Below are positions 18,170-24,679 of a stretch of 64,000 bases of DNA, piece by piece. The translations under genes and the position numbers were made by a program. The notes below the pieces were generated by a model, which saw only the letters and a list, made by a program, of their open reading frames with translations, did not search any database and was not told the DNA's origin. Each line of letters begins with the position of its first letter. The stretch's first letter is position 1. Source of the DNA: Herbaspirillum sp. GW103 (lineage in GTDB: Bacteria; Pseudomonadota; Gammaproteobacteria; Burkholderiales; Burkholderiaceae_D). Location of the stretch: the NCBI RefSeq assembly GCF_000261365.1, contig NZ_AJVC01000006.1:1-64000 (forward strand). The letters run 5' to 3'.

Positions 18170-18901
18170 TCAGAGATGGAAGCGTTCGGTGTTGTGGAAG
18201 GCGCGCTCATTCTCGGGGCGCGAATGGCGGCAGGCGTGCGTGGTGTCATCGCTGTGCGTATGCAGCCATTCCAGCCGGACCGGCAGCGGCGCGTACTGTG
18301 GATGCGGGTCCATGGGATGCTGCAGGGCGGTCAGGATGATGAGCGTGTCCATCGGTGCGGCCAGCTCGATGTAGTCACCGGCCCTGGAATTGCCGGGCAC
18401 GAAGTGGAACACCCCTTCGGCATCCACGTTCACGCGCGAGAACAGGTTCACCACCATCAGCAGGTCCTGCAGGTCGAGGTTCCACTTGCCCATTTCCACC
18501 AGCAGGTTGTCCACACCGTTGCGATGGAAACCGTTGCGCAATTCCTGATAGCGGCCCTGGCCGTATTTCTCGCGCACTTCCTCGGCATTGAGGACGCCGC
18601 CGAAGCTGTCATGCCAGCCACAGGTGTCTTCGGTGATGGCGGCCAGTACGCGGCCCATGTCGGAGTACAGGCAATGGCCGGCCTGCAGGCGCGCGGTGTG
18701 CTGGCCCTTCAGGGTATCGGGCAGGTTCAGCCGCTCGCTGGGTTGCCGGGCATTCAACATCATCATGCTGACGTTGGCGCCGCCTTCGATGTCGGTGATG
18801 CGCAGCGACTGGCCGCGCTTGAGGATGAAGGAGGTATGGCCGCCGCCGGGCAGCAGTTCTTCATAGAGTCTGGCCTGCAGGGCCAGGGGATCCTTGCTCA
18901 T
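18170..18901 (-). CDS. Carboxyguanidine deiminase subunit (UAAP1, DUF1989)
   Basis: The 243-residue DUF1989 protein is the 'urea amidolyase-associated protein 1' type. It has GGGHTSFILKRGQSLRITD near residues 19-37, EGGANVSMMMLNA near 39-51 and EDTCGWHDSFGG near 91-102. It is paralogous to the protein ending at 17520 and shares its TCGxHD motif. The pair acts between the carboxylase and allophanate hydrolase in guanidine breakdown. The open frame extends 33 codons upstream into the ATPase gene, but the ATG at 18901 directly follows the ATPase stop region and begins the conserved part. Confidence 0.88.
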   Translation of the reverse strand: MSKDPLALQARLYEELLPGGGHTSFILKRGQSLRITDIEGGANVSMMMLNARQPSERLNLPDTLKGQHTARLQAGHCLYSDMGRVLAAITEDTCGWHDSFGGVLNAEEVREKYGQGRYQELRNGFHRNGVDNLLVEMGKWNLDLQDLLMVVNLFSRVNVDAEGVFHFVPGNSRAGDYIELAAPMDTLIILTALQHPMDPHPQYAPLPVRLEWLHTHSDDTTHACRHSRPENERAFHNTERFHL

Positions 18902-18902
18902 G

Positions 18903-19679
18903 TCAGCTTTCCTTTGCAGTGAGGAGGGAGGCCAGCTTGCCGGCCTGTTCGCGGGCACGCGCCTCGTTGAGGGCAATGTCGTAAGTGATGTGGGCGCCAT
19001 AGGCCTGCGGGTATTGCGGATCGACGCGCACCTTGTCGAAGACCAGCAAGCGGGTGCCCAGGGTGAAGCCTTCGGAGAGATCGTGGGTCACCATGAAGAC
19101 GGTCAGGCCGCTGTCCTTCCACAGATCCAGCAGCAGGGTGTGCATCTCCTTGCGGATGCCCGGATCGAGCGCACCGAAAGGTTCATCCAGCAACAGCACG
19201 CGCGGGCGCACGATGAGCGCCTGGGCGATGGCCAGCCGCTGCTGCATGCCGCCCGAGAGACTGCCGGGATACAGATCCAGCGCGTGTCCCAGCCCCACGC
19301 GGTGCAGCAGCTGCGCCGCCTCCTCGCGTGCGCGCCGTTTGGCGCCACCGAACAGGCGTCCCAGGAGCGGGGATTGCGGCAGCTCGAGACCGATGGCCAC
19401 GTTGTCCAGCACGTTCAGGTGCGGGAACACGGAATAACGCTGGAACACCACGCCACGCGTGGCATCGGGCTCGGCCGGGAAAGGCTGACCCTGCAGCAGG
19501 AGCTGCCCCTTGCTCGGTCGCTCCTGCCCCAGCAGCAGGCGCAGGAAGGTCGACTTGCCACAGCCGGAAGCGCCGACCAGGGTGCAGAACTGGCCTTCGT
19601 CCACGCGCAGGTTCAGGCGCTCCAGCACCACGTTCTGGCCGTATTGCTGCCACACGTTGCCAATCTCGATATAGCTCAT
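18903..19679 (-). CDS. Guanidine ABC transporter ATP-binding protein
   Basis: This 258-residue ATPase of the nitrate/sulfonate/taurine (SsuB/TauB-like) group has Walker A GASGCGKSTFLRLLLG (about residues 36-51), the signature LSGGMQQRLAIAQAL (about 140-154) and Walker B VLLLDEPFGALD (about 160-171), followed by the His switch MVTHD. It would energise the permease encoded just upstream, which it overlaps by four bases. The riboswitch and enzyme neighbours suggest guanidine as cargo. The matching binding protein is encoded on the opposite strand at 21574. Confidence 0.9.
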   Translation of the reverse strand: MSYIEIGNVWQQYGQNVVLERLNLRVDEGQFCTLVGASGCGKSTFLRLLLGQERPSKGQLLLQGQPFPAEPDATRGVVFQRYSVFPHLNVLDNVAIGLELPQSPLLGRLFGGAKRRAREEAAQLLHRVGLGHALDLYPGSLSGGMQQRLAIAQALIVRPRVLLLDEPFGALDPGIRKEMHTLLLDLWKDSGLTVFMVTHDLSEGFTLGTRLLVFDKVRVDPQYPQAYGAHITYDIALNEARAREQAGKLASLLTAKES

Positions 19680-20491
19680 GCGCGGCCTCCTTCAGCCCAG
19701 GGGAAGAAGCGACGATGGATGGCGCGCAGCAGCCAGTCCATCATCCACGCCAACAGCGTGATCCAGACCACGTAGGGCAGGATGATGTCCATGGCCAGGT
19801 AGCGGCGCACGAGGAAGATGCGATAGCCGAGACCGGCCGTGGCCGAAATCGCTTCTGCGGAAATGAGGAACAGCCACGCTGCCCCCAGCGACAAGCGCAG
19901 CGACACCAGCAGGCGCGCCAGCATCTGCGGCAGGGCTACCCGCAGCACCAGCGTCCAGCTGTTGGCGCCCAGCGTCTGCGCCTTGATCAACAGTTCGGCC
20001 GGGAGGGCGCGCCCCGTGTGTTCCAGATCGCGCGCCAGCAGAGGGGTGACACCGATGACGATGAGCATCACCTTGGACAATTCATCCAGCCCCATGACGA
20101 TGAAGAGAATCGGCAGGATCGCCAGCGGCGGCACCATCGACATCACCGTCAGCAGCGGCGAGAAGCCGGCACGCAGAACAGGAAAGAGGCCATTGGCAAT
20201 GCCCAGCACCAGCCCGGCCGCGGCGGCGATGCCCAGACCCAGCAGCACCCGCTGCAGGCTGGCCAGGGTATCGGTCCAGAACAGGTAGTCGCCGGTGCGC
20301 GGATCTTCCATGAAGGCCATGTGGCGGATCGCATCGACCATCTGCGTGAGACTGGGCAGGAGCTTGTCGTTGGGATTGTCGGCCAGACGGGTAGCCGAGC
20401 CGAAGGCATACAACAGCACCAGGATGAGGAAGGGCAGAAGCGTGAGCAACCACTGCCCGGAGCGACCGGGGTGGCGGTTCAGGAAACGCAT
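19676..20491 (-). CDS. Guanidine ABC transporter permease
   Basis: The 271-residue inner-membrane permease is of the SsuC/TauC type, with about six hydrophobic helices and the EAA-like loop GVTPLLARDLEHTGRALPAE near residues 140-160. It is the first gene of the minus-strand guanidine operon, with about 135 bases of leader between the riboswitch aptamer and the start codon. The frame is open for 41 more codons upstream, but the ATG at 20491 has an excellent GGGGAGG ribosome-binding site and starts the family N terminus. Guanidine transport is inferred from the riboswitch and operon. Confidence 0.88.
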   Translation of the reverse strand: MRFLNRHPGRSGQWLLTLLPFLILVLLYAFGSATRLADNPNDKLLPSLTQMVDAIRHMAFMEDPRTGDYLFWTDTLASLQRVLLGLGIAAAAGLVLGIANGLFPVLRAGFSPLLTVMSMVPPLAILPILFIVMGLDELSKVMLIVIGVTPLLARDLEHTGRALPAELLIKAQTLGANSWTLVLRVALPQMLARLLVSLRLSLGAAWLFLISAEAISATAGLGYRIFLVRRYLAMDIILPYVVWITLLAWMMDWLLRAIHRRFFPWAEGGRA

Positions 20492-20592
20492 GGCGCACCT
20501 CCCCGCGACTGGGACGCAAGCAGTACGGCAGCTGCGGGGTGGGACCTGGGAAGACGGACAGCGATCACGAGAAACTCCGGTCGGGGTTGAAC

Positions 20593-20644
20593 AAAAGCAG
20601 GAGCAGCGCGGCACCTGTGGTGCAACTCTCTCCCGGGCTTTTGT
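20593..20644 (-). terminator. Candidate bulged terminator of the minus-strand guanidine riboswitch
   Basis: The 3' end of the aptamer (AAAAGC..GGGAG on the minus strand) can pair with a downstream CTCC-T-GCTTTT segment, leaving an internal bulge. Only four Ts follow. A small GCACC..GGTGC hairpin sits inside the loop. This would compete with the folded aptamer as in the plus-strand copy, but the helix is clearly weaker. Confidence 0.45.
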
Positions 20645-20717
20645 CCCGCCGTGTAACCTCGACCGAGGTCGCCGGCTCTCGGACCAGTCATCTGCCTGCG
20701 GCAGACCGGAACCCTAG
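20629..20717 (-). promoter_or_regulatory. Guanidine-I (ykkC) riboswitch, copy controlling the enzyme/importer operon
   Basis: Read on the minus strand, the 89 bases contain every hallmark block of the ykkC class in order: CTAGGGTTCCGG at the 5' end, CTGGTCCGAGAG in the middle, and ACACGGCGGGA followed by AAAAGCCCGGGAGA at the 3' end. Variable stems differ from the plus-strand copy at 21419 while the conserved blocks are nearly identical. The class binds guanidinium and switches on guanidine export or degradation genes. It lies about 135 bases before the permease start. Confidence 0.95.
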
Positions 20718-20795
20718 CCAGCTATTGGAACATCTTCTACAGCCGTTGGATGATCAGCTCATCGATGCGGGCTGCTCTGCATGTACGTTGATTTC

Positions 20796-20811
20796 AGCAA
20801 ATTCCATACCA
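20796..20811 (-). promoter_or_regulatory. Sigma-54-type promoter for the minus-strand guanidine operon
   Basis: On the minus strand TGGTATG-N4-TTGCT keeps the invariant GG at -24 and GC at -12 of the RpoN consensus with correct spacing. Transcription would begin near 20785 and enter the guanidine-I aptamer about 70 bases later. A matching element faces the other way at 21345. Confidence 0.7.
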
Positions 20812-20967
20812 TTAGCGCGCCCGTCGCAGCCAGCGCACGGCATGCGTGAGCGCTTCGATGAGGACGAGCGAGCTGCGCATGCGACCACACAGCGGCAGTG
20901 CCTGTGCGGCGTCATCAGAAAAGGCGATGGGAAAAACGGGGGTGTCACTTGATCGGGTCATGGGCAT
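20812..20967 (-). CDS. Possible 51-residue small protein in the guanidine control region
   Basis: A short reading frame begins with ATG preceded by AGGAG at an ideal six-base spacing and ends with TAA. It encodes a 51-residue basic, amphipathic product with an Arg/Trp-rich C terminus (VRWLRRAR) and no recognised domain. It lies on the minus strand between the two divergent riboswitches, ending one base before the sigma-54-like promoter. Codon choice looks ordinary for this genome. The ribosome-binding site argues for translation, while the location in a regulatory region argues for caution. No function is proposed. Confidence 0.4.
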   Translation of the reverse strand: MPMTRSSDTPVFPIAFSDDAAQALPLCGRMRSSLVLIEALTHAVRWLRRAR

Positions 20968-21086
20968 GGTCTACTCCTGCGAACATGGCCTGGCCGTCCA
21001 GGATGGTTATCGAGGCCAACGTCTGCGCTATGCGCCTAGTCTGCTTCGATCCAAGTCGTCTTGGCTCGCCCACTGCGAGAACGACA

Positions 21087-21102
21087 ATCTTGCATGCAAG
21101 AT
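21087..21102. promoter_or_regulatory. Perfect 16-base palindrome, possible operator
   Basis: ATCTTGCATGCAAGAT is perfectly self-complementary and lies in the middle of the non-coding region between the two guanidine riboswitches. A dimeric repressor or activator site (for example GntR-type) is possible, but no such regulator is encoded next to it. Confidence 0.45.
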
Positions 21103-21215
21103 CCAGACCACCCCCTTCCGCACAGAGACAGCTGTCGCAAACCCGCTCCTGCAAAGGATTGCAGCCCATCGCGGGTTTCTTCGCAAACAGTCAGAGCGCA
21201 AGCATGGTGCACATC

Positions 21216-21232
21216 GGCACCGATTTGGCGCG
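21216..21232. promoter_or_regulatory. NtrC-like binding site
   Basis: GCACC-N5-GGCGC matches the core of the NtrC consensus GCACC-N5-GGTGC with one mismatch. It lies about 115 bases upstream of the plus-strand sigma-54-type promoter, a normal enhancer distance. It could in principle also serve the divergent promoter. Confidence 0.45.
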
Positions 21233-21344
21233 TGGAGAATGCGCCAGCATCGATCATGTCTGGCGCGTCGCAGCTGGCTTTTCAGCGGCCGCTATTAATA
21301 GCGAAAAACAGCCTCATGCAGCCTCGACGCAATCTCACGGGATT

Positions 21345-21360
21345 GGCATGAACCTTGCTG
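21345..21360 (+). promoter_or_regulatory. Sigma-54 promoter for the plus-strand guanidine genes
   Basis: TGGCATG-N4-TTGCT is a full match to the RpoN -24/-12 consensus. Transcription would begin near 21372, about 45 bases before the guanidine-I aptamer at 21419, giving nitrogen-limited, guanidine-dependent expression of the binding protein gene. Confidence 0.75.
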
Positions 21361-21418
21361 AAAAGCGAGCGGGAGCCGGCGAGTCCGGTCTTGAGTCAGC
21401 ACAATTTGCAATGGACAG

Positions 21419-21506
21419 CTAGGGTTCCGGTTCGCTGGTGCGGATGTCTGGTCCGAGAGCAGTCGACCTCGCAAGGGGTTACACGGCGGGAGAAAAGCCC
21501 GGGAGA
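21419..21506 (+). promoter_or_regulatory. Guanidine-I (ykkC) riboswitch, copy controlling the binding protein
   Basis: The 88-base aptamer carries CTAGGGTTCCGG, CTGGTCCGAGAG, ACACGGCGGGA and AAAAGCCCGGGAGA in the order and spacing of the ykkC class. It is a diverged inverted copy of the minus-strand riboswitch at 20629-20717. Its 3' strand is also one arm of the terminator at 21493, so guanidine binding should favour read-through into the gene at 21574. Confidence 0.96.
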
Positions 21507-21545
21507 TGACGCGATCGCAAGAGCGCGCCGCTCCCGGGCTTTTTT
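21493..21545 (+). terminator. Expression-platform terminator of the plus-strand riboswitch
   Basis: The aptamer's last strand AAAAGCCCGGGAG is exactly complementary to CTCCCGGGCTTTT at 21531-21543, which continues into six Ts. The 13-base stem cannot coexist with the intact aptamer, giving a simple transcriptional ON switch. Confidence 0.88.
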
Positions 21546-21573
21546 CCAATAAACCCTTCGAGGACCCTACGCC

Positions 21574-22650
21574 GTGTACAACATTTCCCGAATCCTTGGT
21601 GGCGCTGCCATCGCCCTGGCCGCCTTCGCAGGCGCGCGCTCATCAGCCCACGCTGCACCCCGCACCGATTTCAAGGTCTGCACCTCCATCTACGCCGGCT
21701 GGATGCCCTGGGGCGAAGCCCAGGCACAAGGCATCCTGGCCAAGTGGGGCAAGAAGTACGGCATCACCATCAGCGCCGTGCAGTTGAACGACTACGTGGA
21801 GTCGATCAACCAGTACACCGCCGGCAAGTTCGACGGCTGCACCATGACCAACATGGATGCGCTCACCATTCCCGCAGCCGGTGGCGTGGACTCCACGGCC
21901 CTGATCGTGGGCGACTATTCCAACGGCAACGATGGCATCGTGTTGAAGGGAAAGAACAAGAAGCTGGCCGACATCAAGGGCCAGTCGGTGCAACTGGTGG
22001 AATTCTCGGTCTCGCACTACCTGCTGGCGCGCGCGCTGGAATCGGTGGGCCTGCGCGAACGTGACGTCAAGGTGGTCAACACCAGCGATGCCGACATCAC
22101 CGCCGCCTTCGCCACCCCGGCCGTGACCAGCACGGTGACCTGGAACCCGATGCTGTCCTCGCTGGCGGCATCGCCCGATGTTTCGCTGGTCTACACCTCC
22201 AGGCAGCTGCCCGGCGAAATCATGGATCTGATGGTGGTCAACACCAAGACCCTGCAGGAGAACCCGGCCTTCGGCAAGGCGCTCACCGGTGCCTGGTACG
22301 AGATGATGTCCATCATGACCGCCAAGGACGACCGCGCCACCCGTGCGCTGACCGCCATGGGCAAGGCTTCCGGCACCGACCTGGCAGGCTTCCGGTCGCA
22401 ACTGGCGGCCACGGCCATGTTCTACCAGCCCAAGGCGGCGCTGGAGTTCGCGACCAAGAAGGAACTGCCGACCATCATGGGGCGCATCGCCAAGTTCAGC
22501 TTTGATCACGGCATCCTTGGCCCCAACGTCAAGAGTGCCGATGGCATCGGCATCGCCTTCGACGGCAACGTGATCATCGGCGACAAGAAGAACGTCAAGC
22601 TGCGTTTCGATCCGACCTACATGAAGATGGCGGCTGACGGAAAACTCTAA
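21574..22650 (+). CDS. Guanidine ABC transporter substrate-binding protein
   Basis: The 358-residue periplasmic protein has an N-terminal signal peptide (hydrophobic segment about residues 8-27, Ala-rich cleavage region) and the SsuA/TauA/NrtA-type binding fold (KVCTSIYAGWMPWGEAQAQG at residues about 34-53, GQSVQLVEFSVSHYLL near 135-150). The start is GTG, preceded by GAGGA, 29 bases after the riboswitch terminator. It matches the permease/ATPase pair on the opposite strand by family, and both arms carry guanidine-I riboswitches, so guanidine or a guanidino compound is the likely ligand. It is longer than most SsuA proteins. Specificity is inferred. Confidence 0.87.
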   Translation: MYNISRILGGAAIALAAFAGARSSAHAAPRTDFKVCTSIYAGWMPWGEAQAQGILAKWGKKYGITISAVQLNDYVESINQYTAGKFDGCTMTNMDALTIPAAGGVDSTALIVGDYSNGNDGIVLKGKNKKLADIKGQSVQLVEFSVSHYLLARALESVGLRERDVKVVNTSDADITAAFATPAVTSTVTWNPMLSSLAASPDVSLVYTSRQLPGEIMDLMVVNTKTLQENPAFGKALTGAWYEMMSIMTAKDDRATRALTAMGKASGTDLAGFRSQLAATAMFYQPKAALEFATKKELPTIMGRIAKFSFDHGILGPNVKSADGIGIAFDGNVIIGDKKNVKLRFDPTYMKMAADGKL

Positions 22651-22787
22651 GTTTTTCGCGCGCATGCGCCTGTAGTTCCAACAGTACCGGCATCACCAAC
22701 GACTTGCGCGGGTCCGGCAACGGACCCGCCAGGGTCTGCTCGTCCCTTGCTTCCACAACGATACAGTTCAACCCAACGGAGAGAACC

Positions 22788-23735
22788 TTGACTACCACCA
22801 CCGCTTCCCTGTCGCGCCTGCACGCCCGCTATGCGCTGGGCACCTGCACCGCTGCCCTCGCCTCCCTGCTGGTCTGCGCACCGGCGCTGGCCGACGATGC
22901 CGCTGCGGCTGCCACCGCCGAACCGGCCGGTCCCTGGACCATCACCAAGCATATCGACCTGGCCTCGCGCTACGTGCTGCGCGGTGCTACCACCACCTAT
23001 GGCAACGGCCAGGCGCTGGGCAATGCCGGTGCGGATGCGCCCGAATCGGACCAGGCAGCGCTGCAATGGGGCATCGATTTCGTGCACAGCAGCGGCTGGA
23101 GCTTCGGTTACTGGGCATCCACCATCAACTATTCATACAAGCAACTGGGCAAGTCCTACAGTGATCGCAGCATCACCGAGTTCCAGAAACCGCGCTCGGT
23201 GGAAAACGATCTCTACTTCGCCTACGCCGGCAACATCAGCGGCGACCTCGGCTACACCCTGGGCATGACCGGCTACTACTACGCCAACGGCAGCCACGCC
23301 AATGCACTGGAAACCAAGGCCGGCCTGACCTGGGGCGCGCTGTCCTTCAATGCGCAGACGCTGCTCAACGATGTCATATGGGGCAACAAGGGCGACACCT
23401 ACTGGACCCTGGTCTACACCAGGCCCCTGCCCTACGACATCACCTTCACCAGTACGCTGGGCGCCTACACCTACAAGCGTGAAGGCAAGTACCTCGGCAC
23501 CCGCGACACCGCCACCGGCACCGCCTGCGGCGCCGGTCAGGCCTTCGTCGTCAATGGCTGCTACGCCGGCAACGGCCCCAGCAGCGGCGGCCTGCGTCAC
23601 CTGACGCTGGGCCTGTCGGCCCCCTTCCCCAATTCGCCCATCACCTGGTCGCTGCAGGCCATCCTCGGTGGCTACAACCGCTTTGACATCAAGCAGGGCA
23701 ACCAGCTGGTCGGCATGTTGAGCTGGGGCTTCTGA
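22788..23735 (+). CDS. TorF-family putative outer-membrane porin
   Basis: About 315 residues. A signal peptide (ALGTCTAALASLLVCAPALA near residues 16-35) is followed by a beta-barrel pattern of alternating residues and aromatic girdles typical of the TorF (gcw_chp) family: HIDLASRYVLRGATTTYGN near the start, repeated Tyr-rich strands, and a terminal aromatic residue (SWGF). An upstream frame is open, but the TTG at 22788 has GGAGAG at good spacing and starts a proper signal peptide. It lies about 140 bases after the guanidine-binding protein gene on the same strand with no clear terminator between, so it may be co-transcribed and admit guanidine through the outer membrane. That role is inferred. 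Confidence 0.75.
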   Translation: MTTTTASLSRLHARYALGTCTAALASLLVCAPALADDAAAAATAEPAGPWTITKHIDLASRYVLRGATTTYGNGQALGNAGADAPESDQAALQWGIDFVHSSGWSFGYWASTINYSYKQLGKSYSDRSITEFQKPRSVENDLYFAYAGNISGDLGYTLGMTGYYYANGSHANALETKAGLTWGALSFNAQTLLNDVIWGNKGDTYWTLVYTRPLPYDITFTSTLGAYTYKREGKYLGTRDTATGTACGAGQAFVVNGCYAGNGPSSGGLRHLTLGLSAPFPNSPITWSLQAILGGYNRFDIKQGNQLVGMLSWGF

Positions 23736-23873
23736 AGTCGCGCTGACGCATCACAGGGCTTGAACCCGTGCAGGGCGCTAGGGCCTGCAGCGTATGCGTC
23801 AGACATTTCCCACACCAAAACCGCAGGATGGCTGATCCCCCTGCGGCATCATCGCGCGCATCATGGCTGGGCC

Positions 23874-23898
23874 GTGAGCAAGGCAAGACCTTGCTCAC
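23874..23898. other. Strong hairpin before the dehydrogenase operon
   Basis: GTGAGCAAGG and CCTTGCTCAC form a perfect 10-base stem with a five-base loop, about 30 bases before the start codon at 23928. A second hairpin (CCGCAGG/CCTGCGG) lies at 23821-23846. Without T-runs these are probably leader structures or a weak end of the porin transcript. Confidence 0.5.
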
Positions 23899-23927
23899 GC
23901 TCCGGATTTCCCTCAAGGAAACGCGCC

Positions 23928-24635
23928 ATGAAAAAAATAAGCATCTCTCCCGATCGCCGCCGTTTCCTGCGCGGCGCTCTCACCGCCGCACCTGCTGCCG
24001 CACTGGCCGTGACGACCGGCAGCCTGGCCGTCAGCGCCCAGGGGCAAGCGGCCGACTCTCCGTACAAACCGGTCTTCTTCAACCAGGAGGAATTCGCGCT
24101 GCTCAGCGCGCTGGCCGATACCCTCATTCCCGCCGACGAGAGTGGTCCCGGTGCCTTGGAAGCCGGGGTCCCGGCCTTCATCGATGCGCAGATGAACACC
24201 CCCTACGGCCAGGGCCAGCTGTGGTACATGCAGGGACCCTTCACCCCGGACGCACCACCCGAATTCGGCTACCAGCTGCCCTATCCGCCGCGCGAACTGT
24301 ACAAGAAGGGCCTGGCCGAATTCGATGCGGCCATCCGTGAGCAATACAGGCACGGCTATGTGGAGCTCAATGCCCAGCAACGCGAAAAGATGATGGGCGA
24401 GCTGGAGAAGGGCCGGCAGGGCAGCCTGAAGATGGCCACCATCCCGCCCGCCGCGCTGTTCAACCTGTTGCTGCAAAACGTCCACGAAGGCTATTTCTGC
24501 GATCCGGCCGACGGCGGCAACAAGGGCATGGGCGCGTGGAAGATGATCGGCTTCCCCGGTGCCCGCGCCGACTACTACGACTGGGTCGACCAGTACGGTC
24601 GCACCTATCCCCTGCCCCCGATCTCGCGCGGCTGA
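23928..24635 (+). CDS. Gluconate 2-dehydrogenase subunit 3 family protein (gamma subunit)
   Basis: The 235-residue protein has a twin-arginine signal (DRRRFLRGALTAAP near residues 9-22). The subunit-3 domain follows: NQEEFALLSALADTLIPADESGPGA-type region near residues 45-65 and a C-terminal GGNKGMGAWKMIGFPGA segment near 200-215. In gluconate and related dehydrogenases this small subunit escorts the flavoprotein across the Tat pathway and stabilises it. The ATG is preceded by AAGGAA. It is the first gene of a three-gene unit with a GMC flavoprotein and a triheme cytochrome. Confidence 0.9.
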   Translation: MKKISISPDRRRFLRGALTAAPAAALAVTTGSLAVSAQGQAADSPYKPVFFNQEEFALLSALADTLIPADESGPGALEAGVPAFIDAQMNTPYGQGQLWYMQGPFTPDAPPEFGYQLPYPPRELYKKGLAEFDAAIREQYRHGYVELNAQQREKMMGELEKGRQGSLKMATIPPAALFNLLLQNVHEGYFCDPADGGNKGMGAWKMIGFPGARADYYDWVDQYGRTYPLPPISRG

Positions 24636-24679
24636 TGGCCGCCCCACTTCGCATCGTCTGACCCCGAAAGCCCAAGCAC

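Noticed and set aside
20600-20720. Leader hairpins as an ANTAR antitermination target of the nearby NIT-ANTAR protein
   Set aside because: The sequence contains all conserved blocks of the guanidine-I aptamer, which explains it fully; the paired hexanucleotide-loop hairpins expected for ANTAR targets are not seen.
20629-21545. The inverted similarity as a mobile element with terminal inverted repeats
   Set aside because: The repeated part is exactly the riboswitch aptamer, there is no transposase between the copies and no target-site duplication.
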